Positions 1 to 6,535 of a stretch of DNA of 11,248 bases are shown one piece after another. Made by a program: the position numbers and the translations under genes. The DNA is from UBA3775 sp964625275 (lineage in GTDB: Bacteria > Bacillota > Clostridia > Lachnospirales > Lachnospiraceae): the NCBI GenBank assembly GCA_964625275.1, contig CAZVBH010000076.1:1-11248 (forward strand), given 5' to 3'. Position 1 is the stretch's first letter; every line of letters starts with the position of its first letter. A model generated the notes under the pieces. The model saw nothing but the letters and a program-made list of their open reading frames with translations, was not told the DNA's origin and made no database searches.

Positions 1-358
1 TTTCCACAAACAGAATCATTGGATATTGCTCAGGAACATGCTGCATAAATCTTTGTAACACATCCAATCCCGATATAAAGTATTCAAAACCTGATTCATC
101 GAGAGCTTTCTGCACTTTTTTTATATCTTCTGTTAATACAATTCTCGTCTTGCCTTTCCATTCATTAAATGCATATACTCCCGTACGCACGCGTTTTAAA
201 TAGCCAGCGTCTACCATCTTTGACAGATTCCAGTAAATGGATGACTTTTTCATATCGGGAAATATTGATTGTACATCTTCCATATAGAAAGTAGTCTGTT
301 CTTTTAACTTGTCTTCTATCGTGGTGTATTTCTTTTCTAAAGCTGATATTTTTTCCAT
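1..358 (-). CDS. Winged-helix protein, AbiEi antitoxin-like (partial, C-terminus outside window)
   Basis: This is the N-terminal 119 codons of a minus-strand gene that runs off the left edge, read directly by reverse complement with no internal stop. It begins MEKISALEKKYTTIEDK. Residues about 20-65 look like a winged helix: a helix ending in FPDMKKSSIYWNLSKMV, then a wing-like GYLKRVRTGVYAFNE. The pattern of short helices followed by 'G-x-L-x-R-hhh-G-hY' is typical of AbiEi-type antitoxin/regulator N-termini. The part after residue 85 (FEYFISGLDVLQRFMQHVPE) recalls the second domain of the AbiEi/DUF6577 group. The start at 358 is backed by an AAGG/AGGA-rich SD and a promoter about 20 bp upstream. 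Family members often precede a nucleotidyltransferase-type toxin (AbiEii); any such partner would lie beyond the left edge. Family assignment is from recognition only; the winged-helix call is firmer than the AbiEi name. Confidence 0.6.
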   Translation of the reverse strand, partial: MEKISALEKKYTTIEDKLKEQTTFYMEDVQSIFPDMKKSSIYWNLSKMVDAGYLKRVRTGVYAFNEWKGKTRIVLTEDIKKVQKALDESGFEYFISGLDVLQRFMQHVPEQYPMILFVE

Positions 359-381
359 TATCCTTACCACCTTTCAAGAAC

Positions 382-410
382 ATTCTATCACGGTTTCAAC
401 ATTATTTCAA
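382..410 (-). promoter_or_regulatory. Sigma-A promoter of the AbiEi-like gene
   Basis: On the minus strand, TTGAAA (405-410) and TAGAAT (382-387) are separated by exactly 17 bp. The predicted transcript starts near 375, which gives a leader of under 20 nt before the ATG at 358. Confidence 0.75.
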
Positions 411-414
411 TAAA

Positions 415-441
415 ATATTCGCAAATGCTTTCTTTGCAAAT
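415..441. promoter_or_regulatory. Dyad site 1, putative operator (ATATTCGCAAA-N7-TTTGCARAT)
   Basis: GCAAA at 421-425 and TTTGC at 433-437 form an inverted repeat with a 7-bp spacer, flanked by ATATTC on the left and AAAT on the right. Twenty of 27 positions match the second copy at 501-527, and the differences are confined to the spacer plus one flank base. It sits 4 bp upstream of the -35 box of the minus-strand promoter, a usual place for a regulator of that promoter. That a protein binds here is inference. Confidence 0.5.
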
Positions 442-500
442 ATTTATTTGTTTTTAGTTATCTATACCTATTTCATAATTAAACCTTATAATTTAAAATT

Positions 501-527
501 ATATTCGCAAATATAAAATTTGCAGAT
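501..527. promoter_or_regulatory. Dyad site 2, putative operator
   Basis: This is the second copy of the dyad: ATATTC, GCAAA (507-511), seven bases, TTTGC (519-523), then AGAT. The start-to-start distance from site 1 is 86 bp. A further TTTGCAGATT half-site follows at 545-554. The everted pair TTTGCA-N5-TGCAAA lies at 626-642, so the spacer is generally rich in this motif. Confidence 0.5.
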
Positions 528-680
528 TCATTTTCACATAATACTTTGCAGATTACGCAAGCTACTGAACTATGAGGAACTCAGGAGAATCCCTGTGTCA
601 GGCCTTAATCTCTGATAAAAAGACCTTTGCATAAATTGCAAAAGCCTTAATTGTATTGATTGGAATAGCAGCTTATATGC

Positions 681-703
681 GATTATATATACCATATATA
701 ATC
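681..703. repeat. Perfect AT-rich inverted repeat downstream of the thioesterase gene
   Basis: GATTATATAT (681-690) and ATATATAATC (694-703) are perfect 10-bp arms around a 3-nt loop. They lie just past the stop codon of the minus-strand thioesterase gene. No U-run follows in that direction, so it is not a standard intrinsic terminator. It may be a weak 3' mRNA end or a structural palindrome. Confidence 0.6.
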
Positions 704-710
704 ACAAAAA

Positions 711-1109
711 TCACAAATGAAAGCCGGTGGCCTGAAAATATGCAATCTGTTTTCCCTTACTATCAAGCACTTCTATATTATAAAGGCAGGTCTTTTTCCC
801 ATTTTTTACACATACTGCCTCGGCTGTCAGTAAATCATCCTGGGTATTGCCAACAAAGGAAACACTCATTCCTGAAGCTACATTTTTCTCTCCATTTTGA
901 TTTGAAGCTACGGCAAAGGCAAAATCTGCCAATGTAAAAATGGCTCCACCCATTACTCCGCCATAAGCATTTCTGTGCTCCGGTCCTACCTTCATCTGAG
1001 CCTTTGCATAATGTACATCTGCTGCAACGAGTTCACAGCCACAGCCTGTGGCAAATTTATCATCTTTAAAGAAGCTTCTAAGTTCATTAAGCTGTTCTTC
1101 ATTTACCAT
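711..1109 (-). CDS. PaaI-family hotdog-fold thioesterase
   Basis: This 132-residue protein has the length of a single hotdog domain. Hotdog acyl-CoA thioesterases of the PaaI/YdiI group hydrolyse small acyl- or aryl-CoA thioesters in the cytoplasm. The signature helix region is visible: HRNAYGGVMGGAIFTLADFA (45-64), with N47, G54-G55 and D62 at the positions of the family's HxNxxGxxHGGxxxxLAD pattern. The His of HGG is Met53 here. The later SVSFVGNTQDDLLTAEAV matches the central strand region. The start at 1109 has AGGAG at 1118-1122, 8 bp upstream and squeezed into the 15-bp gap behind the transporter gene, so the two are very likely co-transcribed. The natural substrate cannot be told from sequence. 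Confidence 0.85.
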   Translation of the reverse strand: MVNEEQLNELRSFFKDDKFATGCGCELVAADVHYAKAQMKVGPEHRNAYGGVMGGAIFTLADFAFAVASNQNGEKNVASGMSVSFVGNTQDDLLTAEAVCVKNGKKTCLYNIEVLDSKGKQIAYFQATGFHL

Positions 1110-1124
1110 AATTCACACTCCTAT

Positions 1125-2030
1125 CTATTCTTCTTTCATATTTAGAATCCATTTCAGTATAGCCATTCCTATTATGATAATATAGCCGATATAGCTGTAT
1201 TTATCAGCCATCTGTCCCAAGAAGAAAAATCCAAGGATTGCTGCAAATACAACCTGTGAATAATCAAATACTGAAATTTCCTTTGCCGGTGCCTTTTGAT
1301 AAGCTGCAGTAATGCTATATTGTCCTCCTGTTGCTGAGGCACCTGCAAGTAAAAGCATAACCAGCTGATATTTACTCATTGGTACATAGCCTCCTATTAG
1401 CATACATGGAATCGTGATTACTGTTGAAAATACTGAGAAAAAGAATACTACCATGCTTCCTCTCTCACCTCTTTGTCCAAGCCTTCTAACAAAAGTGTAG
1501 GCAAAGCCTGCCGAGAGTCCTCCGATAAATCCAATAACTGCAGGAAAACAGGCAAGATTGAAGGATGGCTTTACGACGAATAGGGCTCCTACAAAGGCCA
1601 CCACAATAATTATCCAATCCTTCAGCTTTGGTTTTTCCTTTAAAACCCAAATTGAAAAAATCATAGAGAAAAAAGGAGAAAGCTTGTTAAGCATTGAAGC
1701 ATCGGATATGTCTAGTTTATCAATTGCATAAAAGTTACAAAAGATTCCTATTGTTCCACCAACTGCCCTGCACAAAAGAAATTTAACGTTTCCTTCGCCA
1801 ATTTTAAAGCCTTCACCACTAACCTTTATCATTATAAAGGAAACAGCTATGGCAACCAGATTTCTAAAAAAGGATTTCTCATAAAATGGCAAATCTCCTG
1901 CGAGTCTTACAAAAAGATTCATAAGTGCAAAGAAAAACGCTGCCATTATAATACATAGTATTCCCTGTTTTTTATTATCCAAGTCACTACCTCTATTTAT
2001 TATATTATTAAACTTATCCAGAATAATCAT
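1125..2030 (-). CDS. EamA/DMT-superfamily membrane transporter
   Basis: This is a 301-residue, very hydrophobic protein with about ten predicted membrane helices arranged as two EamA repeats, the usual form of drug/metabolite exporters of the RhaT/YdcZ type. Typical motifs are the first helix (GILCIIMAAFFFALMNLFVR), DASMLNKLSPFFSMIFSIWVLKEKPKLKDW at the end of repeat 1, and APAKEISVFDYSQVVFAAILGFFFLGQ in repeat 2. The substrate is unknown. The start is uncertain. The ATG at 2030 has its AAGGTG SD only one base away, inside a hairpin. A TTG at 1982, preceded by GAGGT (1989-1993) with 6-bp spacing, would give MDNKKQGILC, which looks more like normal family N-termini. The gene lies 112 bp downstream of the yitJ-like gene and 15 bp upstream of the thioesterase gene. 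Confidence 0.88.
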   Translation of the reverse strand: MIILDKFNNIINRGSDLDNKKQGILCIIMAAFFFALMNLFVRLAGDLPFYEKSFFRNLVAIAVSFIMIKVSGEGFKIGEGNVKFLLCRAVGGTIGIFCNFYAIDKLDISDASMLNKLSPFFSMIFSIWVLKEKPKLKDWIIIVVAFVGALFVVKPSFNLACFPAVIGFIGGLSAGFAYTFVRRLGQRGERGSMVVFFFSVFSTVITIPCMLIGGYVPMSKYQLVMLLLAGASATGGQYSITAAYQKAPAKEISVFDYSQVVFAAILGFFFLGQMADKYSYIGYIIIIGMAILKWILNMKEE

Positions 2031-2046
2031 TCACCTTAGCAGGTGA
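2031..2046 (-). repeat. Short hairpin overlapping the SD of the DMT gene
   Basis: TCACCT and AGGTGA flank a 4-nt loop directly before the ATG at 2030. In the mRNA the downstream arm contains the only SD-like sequence for that ATG, so folding would hide it. If translation really starts at the TTG at 1982, the hairpin would simply sit in the leader. Confidence 0.4.
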
Positions 2047-2142
2047 GGCTCTTAAACATCAATAAATGTACAAGCTTCTACTGAAGATAATTTCAAACAT
2101 AAAGGCTGTTTGAGAATCAAGCTATGATTGATTATTTTTGCT

Positions 2143-3894
2143 CTATGCCTTCTGAATCTGCTCCAGAAGGTAAACTCGGTTAAATGGAAAGCTAAAATAA
2201 TAGCCGTCTGCAAAATCCTCTGTCATTAAAATAGAATTTTTGGCAATGCTGACACCTACTGCTTCCCCTTCAGCTTTGGTTGCATTTTCCGGAAACTGAT
2301 TTATTATTTCGTCACTGATGTTTATGCCTGAAATTTCGTTTTTCATAAATAATGCATTTTTTCTGCTTATCAGTGGCATTATTCCACAAAGTATGCGCGC
2401 TCCTGTTTCTTCTTTTATAAGACGTATCCTATCTGCATCCTCGGCTGTAAAGACCGGTTGTGTAAAGAAGAAGGATGCCCCTCGCGACAGCTTTTTCTTA
2501 ACTCTTTCTATCTCTGGCTGAATATTTCTTCTTCCCTGATTAATTGCTCCACCATAAGTCATTGGGGCAGACTCAAAAAACTCATGATTCATGTCATCAG
2601 CTATTGCCATGAGCCCCGTAGAATCAAAATTAAATACATTTTTTATCTGACCTCTTTCTGAAACCGGTACGGGATCACCGGTAATAATCAGGAAATTTGA
2701 AATATCATTAATATAAGCTCCCATTATCTGAGAACGCATTGCTATCGCATTTTTATCTCTGCAGGCCAGATGAGGCACTACCTTGAGGCCTGTAAGCTCT
2801 TTAATTTTCTTTGCCATGAGGACTGAATCTACACGAGTGCGGCCTGATGGAGAATCAGGAAAGGTAAGACAGTCAACACCATGTTCCTTTAAATAATGAG
2901 CCGATTTAATTATTGACTCATCATTTACATTTAATGGCGGTATCAACTCTACTGCAATAAGCTTGCCCTTCTTTTCAGAGAAAAACGACTTATCAATAGG
3001 CTTTGTCTTTACTGCTTCTTTTTCAATTGATTTAGGACGAGAAGCACTTTTTTTGAGCTTAAGCTCTGTCAGCTCTTTTATGTAACCGGGTTTAGTTCCG
3101 CAGCAGCCTCCAAGGATGTCAATTCCCTCTATGGCTAAGCTCTTCATCTTTTCAGCAAAATATTGCTGATTATCTGAATAAATAATTCTGTCTCTTACGC
3201 GCTTAGGATAGCCGGCATTAGGAAAAGCAAGCAGAAGCTTGTCCGTCTTTACTTTCAGTTTTTCATAGAGTGCAGCCATGTGAGCCGGTCCCATGTTGCA
3301 ATTAAAGCCTGCACCTGAAATCTCCTCCATTGAAAGTGCAGTCTCTAAAAGGCGGCTTGCATTCCTTCCGTTAGTGCTGGTACCATACTGATTTACTGCG
3401 AAATTAGCAAAAATAACTGCATCAGGATGATTTTTCTTTATAAGCTTCACAGCCTGAGATATCTCATCCATGTCCGGGAAGGTTTCAAAAATAAGAATAT
3501 CTGCACCTTCTTTTAAAAGTACATCGGCCATTTTTGAATAGAGCTCATGATTTTTACCAGCCATGTCAAAGGGGGCAGGTCCTATATCACCTGCTATGAG
3601 AATTTTTTTCTCAGTAGTCTGTGAAACAGCGGCTTTTGCAAGTTCTACAGATTTTCTTACAATTTCAACAGCCTGTCCACTACCTGTATACTCATCATAA
3701 GCTGCGAAGGAATTTGTTCTTAAAAGAGTGGCTCCTGCTTCTATATACTCTTTGTGAATTTCAATAACCCTCTCCGGGTAGTCTATATTTGCATTCTCAG
3801 GTATTTCGTCTGTATTATATTTTGCAGAATAGTAGGTGCCAAAGGCGCCATCTGCAATAATTAGATTTTCATTTAAGTATTTTAATATATCCAT
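2143..3894 (-). CDS. Bifunctional homocysteine S-methyltransferase / methylenetetrahydrofolate reductase (YitJ-like)
   Basis: This 583-residue protein has two domains, as in Bacillus YitJ. Residues 1-280 are a homocysteine methyltransferase barrel: start IIADGAFGTYY, TNSF (60-63), and the three zinc-binding cysteines C199 (FNCNMGP) and C264-C265 (GGCCGT). A Lys-rich linker (280-310) leads to a MTHFR barrel (311-583) with E316 in AVELIPP, HLACRD (375-380), ITGDP (404-408), FFTQPVF (476-482) and GIMP (504-507). The family is thought to make methyl-THF and to pass methyl groups to homocysteine, but the methyl donor used by this enzyme is not visible from sequence. The ATG at 3894 has an AGGA SD overlapping the end of proC, whose stop is only 6 bp upstream. 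It is therefore the third gene of the proB transcript. The reductase domain differs clearly from the stand-alone MetF at 5662. Confidence 0.92.
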   Translation of the reverse strand: MDILKYLNENLIIADGAFGTYYSAKYNTDEIPENANIDYPERVIEIHKEYIEAGATLLRTNSFAAYDEYTGSGQAVEIVRKSVELAKAAVSQTTEKKILIAGDIGPAPFDMAGKNHELYSKMADVLLKEGADILIFETFPDMDEISQAVKLIKKNHPDAVIFANFAVNQYGTSTNGRNASRLLETALSMEEISGAGFNCNMGPAHMAALYEKLKVKTDKLLLAFPNAGYPKRVRDRIIYSDNQQYFAEKMKSLAIEGIDILGGCCGTKPGYIKELTELKLKKSASRPKSIEKEAVKTKPIDKSFFSEKKGKLIAVELIPPLNVNDESIIKSAHYLKEHGVDCLTFPDSPSGRTRVDSVLMAKKIKELTGLKVVPHLACRDKNAIAMRSQIMGAYINDISNFLIITGDPVPVSERGQIKNVFNFDSTGLMAIADDMNHEFFESAPMTYGGAINQGRRNIQPEIERVKKKLSRGASFFFTQPVFTAEDADRIRLIKEETGARILCGIMPLISRKNALFMKNEISGINISDEIINQFPENATKAEGEAVGVSIAKNSILMTEDFADGYYFSFPFNRVYLLEQIQKA

Positions 3895-3900
3895 ATTTTC

Positions 3901-4695
3901 CTATCCAAGCTCGCGTGTTCTTTTAAATGCTGCCACAACTGCATCCATAAACGCATTGCGAACACCATCTGCCTCAAGAGCATGTACACCGGCAATAGTT
4001 GAACCACCAGGTGAGCATACGGCATCCTTTAGTACTCCTGGATGAGTTCCTGACTCAAGAACCAGCGCGGCTGAGCCTTCAAAGGTTTTAGCTGCATAGA
4101 GAAGTGCCTTTGCTCTTGGTATTCCACATTGAACTGCTCCATCTGCCATTGCTTCTATGCACATATAAACGAAAGCCGGACCACAACCGGATACTGCACA
4201 GGCTGCATCCATCAGCTGTTCAGCGATGTCATCTATCACTCCCGTAGCTGCAAAATCTGATTTAAATTCGTTAATTTCCTTTTGTGAAACGCCTTCACTA
4301 CAAAGCAGCGTTACCCCCTGTCCTATTGAAGCAGGGGTATTAGGCATTATTCTTATGACCGGATAGTCTCCTCCTGCCAGCTCTCTTATTTTTGCAATTG
4401 ACAAGCCTGCTGCCATTGTAACGATAACAAAACGGTCTGTTCTTTTCTCTAATTCTCCTTTTATTTCTTCCAGACAACCTTCCATCAGCTGTGGCTTAAC
4501 GCCTAACAGTATGAAAGCTGCCTGCTTTGCTATGTCACAGTTAGTAACTGCATTAGCTCCAAGCTCAGCTGCCAAGGCATTTGCCTTTGCCTGTGTTCTG
4601 TTTGATAATCCGATTTGGGAAGCTTCAACTTTTTTTGCAACTGCTCTGGCAAGTGTGCCGCCCATATTTCCTGTACCTATAAATCCGTATTTCAT
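3901..4695 (-). CDS. proC: Pyrroline-5-carboxylate reductase
   Basis: This 264-residue enzyme catalyses the last step of proline synthesis, NAD(P)H-dependent reduction of pyrroline-5-carboxylate. The N-terminus MKYGFIGTGNMGG is the Rossmann dinucleotide loop (G7, G9, G12). MPNTPASIGQG (117-127), SGCGPAFVY (169-177) and HPGVLKDAVCSPGGSTIAG (218-236) are the conserved C-terminal dimer and active-site segments. Length matches the family. An open frame continues 31 codons upstream to 4788 but overlaps proB and lacks family similarity. The ATG at 4695 is chosen because it begins exactly at the Rossmann strand and has AGGAG (4706-4710) ahead of it. That SD overlaps the proB stop codon, so the two genes are translationally close. 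Confidence 0.95.
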   Translation of the reverse strand: MKYGFIGTGNMGGTLARAVAKKVEASQIGLSNRTQAKANALAAELGANAVTNCDIAKQAAFILLGVKPQLMEGCLEEIKGELEKRTDRFVIVTMAAGLSIAKIRELAGGDYPVIRIMPNTPASIGQGVTLLCSEGVSQKEINEFKSDFAATGVIDDIAEQLMDAACAVSGCGPAFVYMCIEAMADGAVQCGIPRAKALLYAAKTFEGSAALVLESGTHPGVLKDAVCSPGGSTIAGVHALEADGVRNAFMDAVVAAFKRTRELG

Positions 4696-4708
4696 GTTAC
4701 ATTTTCTC

Positions 4709-5473
4709 CTATCTGGCATGGAATCTGGTTCCACAATCCTTTCCTTCAACAATTTCATAAAGGTCCTCAGGTCTGTCACCATTTGCAATTACCATATCTA
4801 TTCCATTGCTCATTGCTCTTTTTGCTGCTGAAAGCTTGGTGGACATTCCTCCTGTTCCCAAACTTGAGCCTGCTCCTCCTGCTAATGCCAGAACCTGGTC
4901 AGTTATTTCATAAATGTCTGTGATAAGCTCTGCATCCGGATTTTTGTGAGGATCCTTTGTATAGAGTCCGTCTATGTCTGAAAGCAGAATTAAAAGATCT
5001 GCATGGCAGCTGACTGCAACCACTGAGGCGAGGGTATCGTTGTCACCTATTCCCATTTCTGCGGTTGATACTGTATCATTTTCATTTACGATAGGAAGTG
5101 CTCCGAGTTCAAGAAGTCTTGAGAGAGTATTCTGGAAATTGTGCTTTCTCTCAAAATGGTCGATATCTTCAGCAGTTAAAAGTATCTGGCCTACCGTATG
5201 GCGATACTCTGAAAATAGCTTATCATAAGTATACATCAGCTCACACTGTCCTACTGCTGCCGCTGCCTGTTTGCCGGGCATGTCATCTGGACGTTCCTTT
5301 AAATTCAACTTGCCGACTCCCATTCCGATGGCTCCTGAGGAAACAAGAATAACTTCATTATCAGCATTCTTGATATCACTTAAAATTTTGCAAAGCTTTT
5401 CTACTTTTCTTATGTTCAATCTTCCGGTACTGTGTGCCAGTGTGGAAGTACCTACCTTTACAACAATTCGCAT
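4709..5473 (-). CDS. proB: Glutamate 5-kinase, kinase domain only (no PUA domain)
   Basis: This is the first enzyme of proline synthesis, phosphorylating glutamate to glutamyl 5-phosphate. All amino-acid-kinase motifs are present: VKVGTSTL (5-12), SSGAIGMG (45-52), VNENDTV (129-135), GDNDTLAS (143-150), LSDIDGLYTKDP (164-175) and GTGGMSTK (206-213). At 254 residues it ends four residues after the GTRF motif (249-251 region) that closes the kinase domain. The C-terminal PUA domain of longer enzymes such as E. coli ProB (367 residues) is absent. Short forms are known in Firmicutes, so this is likely a natural variant rather than a truncation. SD AGGAGG lies 8 bp before the ATG. It heads the proB-proC-yitJ operon. 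proA, the intermediate step, is not in the window. Confidence 0.95.
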   Translation of the reverse strand: MRIVVKVGTSTLAHSTGRLNIRKVEKLCKILSDIKNADNEVILVSSGAIGMGVGKLNLKERPDDMPGKQAAAAVGQCELMYTYDKLFSEYRHTVGQILLTAEDIDHFERKHNFQNTLSRLLELGALPIVNENDTVSTAEMGIGDNDTLASVVAVSCHADLLILLSDIDGLYTKDPHKNPDAELITDIYEITDQVLALAGGAGSSLGTGGMSTKLSAAKRAMSNGIDMVIANGDRPEDLYEIVEGKDCGTRFHAR

Positions 5474-5501
5474 TACAAAAACCTCCTAATTGTTCCAAAT
5501 T

Positions 5502-5530
5502 ATTGTAAAACAAAGTTTGTAATATGTAAA
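5502..5530 (-). promoter_or_regulatory. Sigma-A promoter of the proB operon
   Basis: On the minus strand, TTTACA (5525-5530) and TACAAT (5502-5507) have an exact 17-bp spacer. The predicted start near 5494 leaves a leader of about 20 nt, too short for a riboswitch or T-box. Confidence 0.8.
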
Positions 5531-5564
5531 CATGGAAATTGAGGATGACGGAGTAAAATTTTAA

Positions 5565-5593
5565 TTGTTTATCCCTCCATATTAATGTATAAT
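5565..5593 (+). promoter_or_regulatory. Sigma-A promoter of metF
   Basis: TTGTTT (5565-5570) and consensus TATAAT (5588-5593) have a 17-bp spacer. Its -35 box lies 34 bp from the -35 box of the divergent proB promoter, so a regulator bound between them could act on both. The leader of about 60 nt shows no recognisable S-box or T-box. Confidence 0.8.
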
Positions 5594-5661
5594 AGTGTAA
5601 TCTGAGTAATGAAGTAACATTAAGTTCAAAACATAAACAGTAAATGCGGAAAGGAATTTTT

Positions 5662-6525
5662 ATGAAGGTAATAGATATTTTAAAATCTGATAAAGTTACA
5701 ATTTCTTGTGAAATGTTTCCACCAAAGCTTGGTTCACAGCTTGATAATTACAAGGAAATTGTCAGGGAGATGGCAGCAATTAAGCCTGCTTATCTAAGTT
5801 GCACATATGGTGCTACAGGTGGAACCTCTGACTATACTGTAGAAATTGCAGATACAATCAATAAGTGTGGTATTCCTGCAATAGCACATCTTACCTGTGC
5901 TTCATCAACCAAGGAAAAGGTTCTTTCAGTTATTAAGGAATTAAAAGAAAGAAATATTGAAAATATTCTAGCACTTAGAGGTGATATTCCTGAGAATGCT
6001 GATTTCCCTCTGCCAAATCAGTATCATCATGCTTCTGAACTGATTACTGAAATCAAGGAGGCCGGAGATTTTTGTATAGGAGGTGCCTGCTATCCTGAAG
6101 GACATCCAGAGGCTGATACCATGAACGAAGATATTGACCACCTAAAGCAAAAGGTAGAAGCTGGCTGTGATTATCTTACTACACAGATGTTTTTTGATAA
6201 CAATATTTTCTACAATTTCATGTATAAGGTTCTTAAGAAAGGTATTGAAGTACCTGTAGTTCCAGGAATTATGCCGGTTACTAATGCTAAACAGATTAAA
6301 CGAATTGTTTCACTTTCCGGTAATCTGGTACCGGCAAAGTTTCTTAACATTGTTGATCGTTTTGCTGATAATGATGCTGCTATGAAGCAGGCTGGAATTG
6401 CTTACGCAACAGAACAGATTATTGATTTAATTGCAAATGGCACTAATCATATTCACATATATTCAATGAATCATCCTGACGTTGCAGGAGCCATTTTTAA
6501 TAACCTTTCAGATATTTTAGATTAA
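5662..6525 (+). CDS. metF: 5,10-methylenetetrahydrofolate reductase
   Basis: This 287-residue enzyme is a stand-alone flavin-dependent MTHFR that makes 5-methyl-THF for methionine synthesis. Conserved blocks are in order: CEMFPPK (16-22) with the catalytic-type Glu17, CTYGATGGTS (47-56), HLTC (76-79), LALRGDIP (103-110), YPEGHPE (144-150), TTQMFFDN (173-180), GIMPV (202-206) and HIYSMN (265-270). This is the canonical bacterial MetF set. An ATG six codons upstream (5644) is in frame but has no SD. The ATG at 5662 has AAAGGA about 8 bp ahead and begins at the usual family N-terminus, so it is chosen. The gene is followed after 10 bp by the HAD gene. It is divergent from the proB operon, which carries a second MTHFR domain. 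Confidence 0.95.
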   Translation: MKVIDILKSDKVTISCEMFPPKLGSQLDNYKEIVREMAAIKPAYLSCTYGATGGTSDYTVEIADTINKCGIPAIAHLTCASSTKEKVLSVIKELKERNIENILALRGDIPENADFPLPNQYHHASELITEIKEAGDFCIGGACYPEGHPEADTMNEDIDHLKQKVEAGCDYLTTQMFFDNNIFYNFMYKVLKKGIEVPVVPGIMPVTNAKQIKRIVSLSGNLVPAKFLNIVDRFADNDAAMKQAGIAYATEQIIDLIANGTNHIHIYSMNHPDVAGAIFNNLSDILD

Positions 6526-6535
6526 AGGAGAGTTT

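Larger units (their letters stand above)
359..710. other. Gene-free AT-rich spacer
   Basis: No credible gene is seen on either strand. The stretch holds the promoter and two dyad sites of the left-hand gene, further TTTGCA motifs, and a perfect AT palindrome at 681-703. It also has a compositionally distinct patch at 567-606, where 20 of 40 bases are G or C in otherwise very AT-rich DNA. That patch contains CAGG/CCTG/CAGG arms able to form two alternative short hairpins, and a 20-codon open frame from 572 that lacks an SD site. Confidence 0.6.

Noticed and set aside
165..383. 72-codon open frame on the minus strand
   Set aside because: It overlaps the winged-helix gene in another frame, shows no protein-like pattern, and its start overlaps the -10 box of that gene's promoter.
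572..634. 20-codon open frame from ATG at 572
   Set aside because: No SD, a stop codon just upstream in frame, and too short to judge; mentioned only as part of the spacer.
656..937. 93-codon plus-strand open frame
   Set aside because: It is a shadow of the thioesterase gene on the other strand, without an SD and with an unconvincing composition.
2115..2140. AATCAA/TTGATT inverted repeat as a terminator after the yitJ-like gene
   Set aside because: Only six AT pairs, and no T-run in the direction of transcription, so read-through into the DMT gene remains likely.
4696..4788. 31-codon N-terminal extension of proC
   Set aside because: It overlaps the end of proB and precedes the Rossmann start MKYGFIGTGNMG. 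The SD at 4706-4710 points to the ATG at 4695.
5644..5661. Six extra codons at the start of metF
   Set aside because: The ATG at 5644 has no SD, while the ATG at 5662 has AAAGGA at good spacing and starts at the family N-terminus.
5594..5661. S-box or T-box in the metF leader
   Set aside because: The leader is about 60 nt, lacks the conserved elements and has no terminator hairpin.
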